A stretch of 64,000 nucleotides of DNA from ATZT02 sp046048135 (GTDB lineage Bacteria; Actinomycetota; Actinomycetes; S36-B12; UBA5976). Where the stretch lies: the NCBI GenBank assembly GCA_046048135.1, contig JBJOGR010000042.1:41744-105743 (forward strand), written 5' to 3'. The notes under the pieces are model-generated. The model searched no databases, was not told where the DNA came from, and saw only the letters and a program-made list of their open reading frames with translations. Each line of letters opens with the position of its first letter. Position 1 is the stretch's first letter. Shown in pieces: positions 61,637-64,000 of this stretch. A program made the position numbers and the translations under genes.

Positions 61637-62892
61637 TTATTTGGCAAGATTTGAAGTGGCGTGGACTCATCGCTCAATCAACAGATGAGAAAGTGTTGAG
61701 TGAATTATTAAATAATCAAAGCATTACTTTTTATATTGGATTTGATCCCACAGCTCCAAGTCTTCATCTTGGCAATTTGATGCAAATTCTTACCGCCAAA
61801 AGACTCCAACTTGCAGGACATAAACCAATAGCTCTTGTTGGAGGAGCAACAGGTTTGATTGGAGATCCAAAAGAATCTGGGGAAAGAAATTTAAACGAGG
61901 AAGAGATCGTTATTGATTGGACCAGTAAAATTGCAAAACAATTAATAAAATTTTTTGATTTTTTTGGAAATAATAAGTGTGAGGTTGTTAATAACTTTGA
62001 TTGGACAAGTCAAATAGATGCCATTTCTCTTTTGAGAGATCTTGGCAAACATTTTTCAATAAATAGAATGCTAGATCGAGAAGCGGTATCAGCAAGATTA
62101 AATGCTTCAGGAATTTCTTACACTGAATTTTCTTATGCTATCTTGCAAGCCAATGATTATTTGGAACTAAATAAAAAATTTAATTGTGTTTTACAAACTG
62201 GCGGCAGTGATCAATGGGGAAATATCACTGCAGGAGTTGACTTAATAAGAAGAGTGTTGTCCAAACAAGTTCACGCCCTGACTACTCCTTTAATGGTGAA
62301 AGCTGATGGAAATAAATTTGGTAAAACAGAAGAGGGAACTATTTGGCTATCACCTGAATTAACTTCTCCTTATTCTTTTTATCAATTTTGGTTAAATTCA
62401 GATGATCGTGATATGGAACATTTACTTAAATATTTTAGTCTTTCCTCAAAGCAGGTCATTGAAGAATTATTATCTGACTTGAAAACAAATCCTTCAAACA
62501 GATCTGCGCAAAAATTTTTAGCTAATGAATTGACTACATTAGTTCACAGCAAGGAAGTTTGCGAACAAGTTGTTTCAGCTGCTAACGCACTATTTGGACA
62601 AGGTGATTTAAAAAATATTTCTAAAGAAATATTAATTTCTGCTTTGAAAGAAGCAGGTTTAGAAAAAATGAATAAAAAACCAGAAGAAACATCAATTATC
62701 GATTTATTAGTTGAAACTAAATTATGTGACTCAAAAAGTTCAGCTAAACGAACAATTGATGAAGGTGGTGCATATGTGAATAACATAAGAATTACCGATG
62801 CAAATTGGAAAGTTAGCAAAGAAGACTTAATTCATGGGTCAATTTTGGTTGTTCGTAGAGGGAAAAAATCAATGGCTGGAGCCATTTTCTAG
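61633..62892 (+). CDS. tyrS: tyrosyl-tRNA synthetase
   Basis: Charges tRNA-Tyr. The HIGH motif is in PSLHLGN (about residues 45-51), and the KMSKS-equivalent is KFGKTEEG (about 230-237). TGGSDQWGNITAG binds tyrosine. A C-terminal S4 RNA-binding domain covers about 350-415. Length is 419 aa. It overlaps argH by 4 bp, and is the last protein gene before the rRNA operon; a GC hairpin follows the stop directly. Confidence 0.97.
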   Translation: MIIWQDLKWRGLIAQSTDEKVLSELLNNQSITFYIGFDPTAPSLHLGNLMQILTAKRLQLAGHKPIALVGGATGLIGDPKESGERNLNEEEIVIDWTSKIAKQLIKFFDFFGNNKCEVVNNFDWTSQIDAISLLRDLGKHFSINRMLDREAVSARLNASGISYTEFSYAILQANDYLELNKKFNCVLQTGGSDQWGNITAGVDLIRRVLSKQVHALTTPLMVKADGNKFGKTEEGTIWLSPELTSPYSFYQFWLNSDDRDMEHLLKYFSLSSKQVIEELLSDLKTNPSNRSAQKFLANELTTLVHSKEVCEQVVSAANALFGQGDLKNISKEILISALKEAGLEKMNKKPEETSIIDLLVETKLCDSKSSAKRTIDEGGAYVNNIRITDANWKVSKEDLIHGSILVVRRGKKSMAGAIF

Positions 62893-62909
62893 GGGGCTGA
62901 GATTGCCCC
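62893..62909 (+). terminator. GC-rich hairpin directly after tyrS
   Basis: GGGGC (62893-62897) pairs with GCCCC (62905-62909) around a 7-base loop, starting at the base after the tyrS stop. A-rich sequence follows instead of a T-run, so this is at most an actinobacterial-type terminator without a U-tract. Confidence 0.4.
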
Positions 62910-63254
62910 AAAAGTCTAGTTAAGGTAAGTTAGATTCTTGTCGCTACAAAACCACAAGGTTGGTTTTGTCGCTCATCTTGCATTTAGGTCGGAAGTTAAG
63001 ACCCGTGGCACCCAATCTAGGGTGAAATGTCCAGCAAGAAGAGTTATGACACAAGGCCTCATTGAAAACTCGAGAGAGTTGATTTGATGCGCGCCTGCAA
63101 CTTGAGAACTCAACAGTGTGCCGAGAAAGTTAATATCAATAACCCCGTTTATGGGGGTACTTAGTGTGCCTTCATAACGGTATGAAATTCCTTTAGTTAG
63201 ACAAATAATAAGCAAACTAGCTTGTTTTGTCCGCTAGAGATCAAATTCAAAGTT
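62910..63254 (+). promoter_or_regulatory. rRNA operon promoter region and leader
   Basis: About 345 bases without protein gene, with several hairpins. Contents: inverted repeat ACAAAACC (62946-62953)/GGTTTTGT (62962-62969), flanked by direct repeats TTGTCGCT at 62938 and 62966; stem AACTC (63067-63071)/GAGTT (63076-63080), boxB-like; CTTGAGAACTCAACAGTGTG at 63101-63120, which resembles the boxA-bearing leader of other actinobacterial rRNA operons; stems ACCCC (63142-63146)/GGGGT (63154-63158) and TTCATA (63171-63176)/TATGAA (63181-63186). Two promoter candidates are weak: TTGCCC-17-TAAGTT (62903-62931) and TTAAGA-16-TAGGGT (62996-63023). I cannot choose between them. Confidence 0.6.

Positions 63255-64000
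<746 letters not shown>

Noticed and set aside
62888..62912. GGGGGCTGAGAT looks like the start of a TPP riboswitch
   Set aside because: The second conserved half (ACC, CUGAU, GGGUAAUACC parts) does not follow, and the site is after tyrS, not before a thiamine gene.

Overview
This 64 kb window comes from a small, AT-rich actinobacterium (GC looks like the mid-30s percent by eye; not computed). The actinobacterial signs are mutually consistent: actinobacterial-type integration host factor (mIHF), a HisA of the bifunctional HisA/TrpF type, a PriA without helicase motifs, a class 1B DHODH with PyrK, a PyrR-binding RNA of the translational-repression kind, an HGxxPAAW membrane protein between trpE and trpC, a TIGR03085-type protein, and a 16S rRNA 5' half with actinobacterial signatures. 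Low GC, tiny spacers and many 1-17 bp gene overlaps suggest a streamlined planktonic lineage such as acI/Nanopelagicales. That placement is inference.

Layout. 1-259: 5' end of ileS on the minus strand. 330-5384: lspA, rluD-type pseudouridine synthase, dnaE. 5381-6058: stand-alone LON-domain gene (minus). 6110-11245: his cluster hisD-hisB-hisH-hisA-hisF-(TIGR03085 gene, minus)-hisI. 11238-15812: trpE, small membrane protein, trpC, trpB, trpA. 15874-18224: DsbA-like protein, lgt, VIT-family transporter. 18306-25717: gltB, gltD, pyk. 25750-35491: PyrR RNA leader and pyrR-pyrB-pyrC-carA-carB-pyrK-pyrD-pyrF. 35540-42753: mihF, gmk, rpoZ, coaBC, metK, priA, def, fmt. 42806-48543: rpe, ribD, ribE, ribBA, ribH, hisE, hisG, SseB-like gene. 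48709-54270: infC, rpmI, rplT, a SpoU methyltransferase, pheS, pheT. 54299-61636: argC-argJ-argB-argD-argR-argG-argH. 61633-62892: tyrS. 62893-63254: rRNA leader. 63255-64000: start of 16S rRNA.

How it works together. The window is nearly all core anabolism and information processing. Glutamate synthase feeds nitrogen to the His, Trp, Arg and pyrimidine pathways, CarAB supplies carbamoyl phosphate for both pyrimidines and arginine, and ArgR and PyrR sit beside their own targets. From 6110 onward all genes but one run toward the rRNA operon.

I found no mobile element, CRISPR, phage, defence system or tRNA gene. The interesting signals are subtle: a RibBA whose DHBP-synthase half has lost its catalytic motifs; infC starting at ATC; several first-in-unit genes with a -10 box placed for leaderless transcription, including argC with an operator-like palindrome over its -10; and conspicuous absences from otherwise conserved clusters (hisC, argF, trpD/trpG, rsmB). 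I see no convincing case for a wholly new multi-gene system here.
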